The notes under the pieces were generated by a model. It was not told the DNA's origin. It was given only the letters and a program-made list of their open reading frames with translations, and searched no databases. From NCBI GenBank assembly GCA_007125415.1, contig SLDH01000130.1, positions 1 through 6,303 of the forward strand: 6,303 nt of DNA, read 5' to 3'. Each line of letters starts with the position of its first letter. The stretch's first letter is position 1. Made by a program: the position numbers and the translations under genes. The stretch comes from Roseovarius sp. GTDB taxonomy: Bacteria; Pseudomonadota; Alphaproteobacteria; Rhodobacterales; Rhodobacteraceae. Shown here in pieces: positions 6,071 to 6,303 of this stretch.

Positions 6071-6303
6071 ATGCTCTATGACATTGTCATAAGGCTCAGC
6101 GCGAAACAGAAGCGCGCCATATTGCTCGCACTGGATGTGCTGCTGATCGGGGTGTCGCATATTCTGGTCGTGACATTGCTTCTGGGCAGTTCCACGACAC
6201 TCAGCCTGCCTGCACATCTGCTCATCGATCTGACTTTGATGATGGGCGTCGGTCTCGTGCTGACGGCCATTCTGGGCCTGCACCAGATCAAGCTGAACGC
6301 CTA
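6071..6303 (+). CDS. FlaA1/CapD/WbpM-type nucleotide-sugar epimerase/dehydratase, N-terminal membrane part (runs off right edge)
   Basis: Only 77 complete codons are present, and the frame is open to the window end. The visible part starts MLYDIVIRLSAKQKRAILLA and has two hydrophobic segments, about residues 16-38 (ILLALDVLLIGVSHILVVTLLL) and 50-70 (LLIDLTLMMGVGLVLTAILG), ending in LHQIKLNA. A positively charged start, a hydrophobic helix with a conserved-looking Asp (LALD), and a (L/F)G..(R/Q)IKL.AY-like ending of the second helix fit the four-helix membrane N-terminus of the roughly 600-650 residue polysaccharide biosynthesis proteins. In these an SDR domain (4,6-dehydratase/epimerase acting on UDP-GlcNAc-type sugars) follows. 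The catalytic domain lies outside the window, so the function is inferred from this fragment and from the phosphoglycosyl transferase next door; this class of dehydratase often makes that enzyme's substrate. It probably has its own promoter in the 225-base gap upstream. Confidence 0.75.
   Translation, partial: MLYDIVIRLSAKQKRAILLALDVLLIGVSHILVVTLLLGSSTTLSLPAHLLIDLTLMMGVGLVLTAILGLHQIKLNA

Overview
The window looks like a chromosomal segment of a GC-rich alphaproteobacterium, most likely of the Rhodobacteraceae (Rhodobacterales). This rests on the GyrA sequence (N-terminal style, charged insert in the C-terminal domain, residues around the catalytic tyrosine) and on the Usg-family gene beside it, a small family found in alphaproteobacteria. 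No rRNA, tRNA, CRISPR array, insertion sequence or attachment site was seen.

Layout. (1) Positions 1-198, minus strand: the first 66 codons of a Usg-family protein, running off the left edge. (2) 199-401: divergent intergenic region with an AT-rich core, holding the usg and gyrA control signals. (3) 402-3137, plus strand: complete gyrA, DNA gyrase subunit A, with an ambiguous start (GTG 372 or GTG 402) and an 11-codon leader ORF that overlaps GTG 402. (4) 3138-3184: short gap between convergent genes, with a hairpin at the edge. (5) 3185-4297, minus strand: a Wza/KpsD-type outer-membrane polysaccharide export lipoprotein. (6) 4298-4403: divergent regulatory region. (7) 4404-5237 and 5234-5845, plus strand: a short extended-SDR sugar-nucleotide epimerase/dehydratase overlapping by ATGA a small monotopic phosphoglycosyl transferase (PglC/ExoY/WbaP catalytic family). 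(8) 5846-6070: 225 bases with inverted repeats, a relatively AT-rich patch and possibly a small membrane-peptide ORF. (9) 6071 to the right edge: N-terminal membrane part of a FlaA1/CapD/WbpM-type nucleotide-sugar epimerase/dehydratase.

How they work together. usg and gyrA are housekeeping flank. From 3185 rightwards the genes form the edge of a surface-polysaccharide locus. The FlaA1-like and SDR enzymes would shape the sugar nucleotide, the phosphoglycosyl transferase would load the first sugar-phosphate onto undecaprenyl phosphate, and the lipoprotein would form the outer-membrane exit channel for the finished polymer. Glycosyltransferases, polymerase, flippase or ABC exporter and the co-polymerase are not in view and probably lie to the right.

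The content is mostly conventional. The points most worth a second look are the gyrA leader ORF, the dyad-rich regulatory stretches of the polysaccharide locus, and the translationally coupled SDR-phosphoglycosyl transferase pair.
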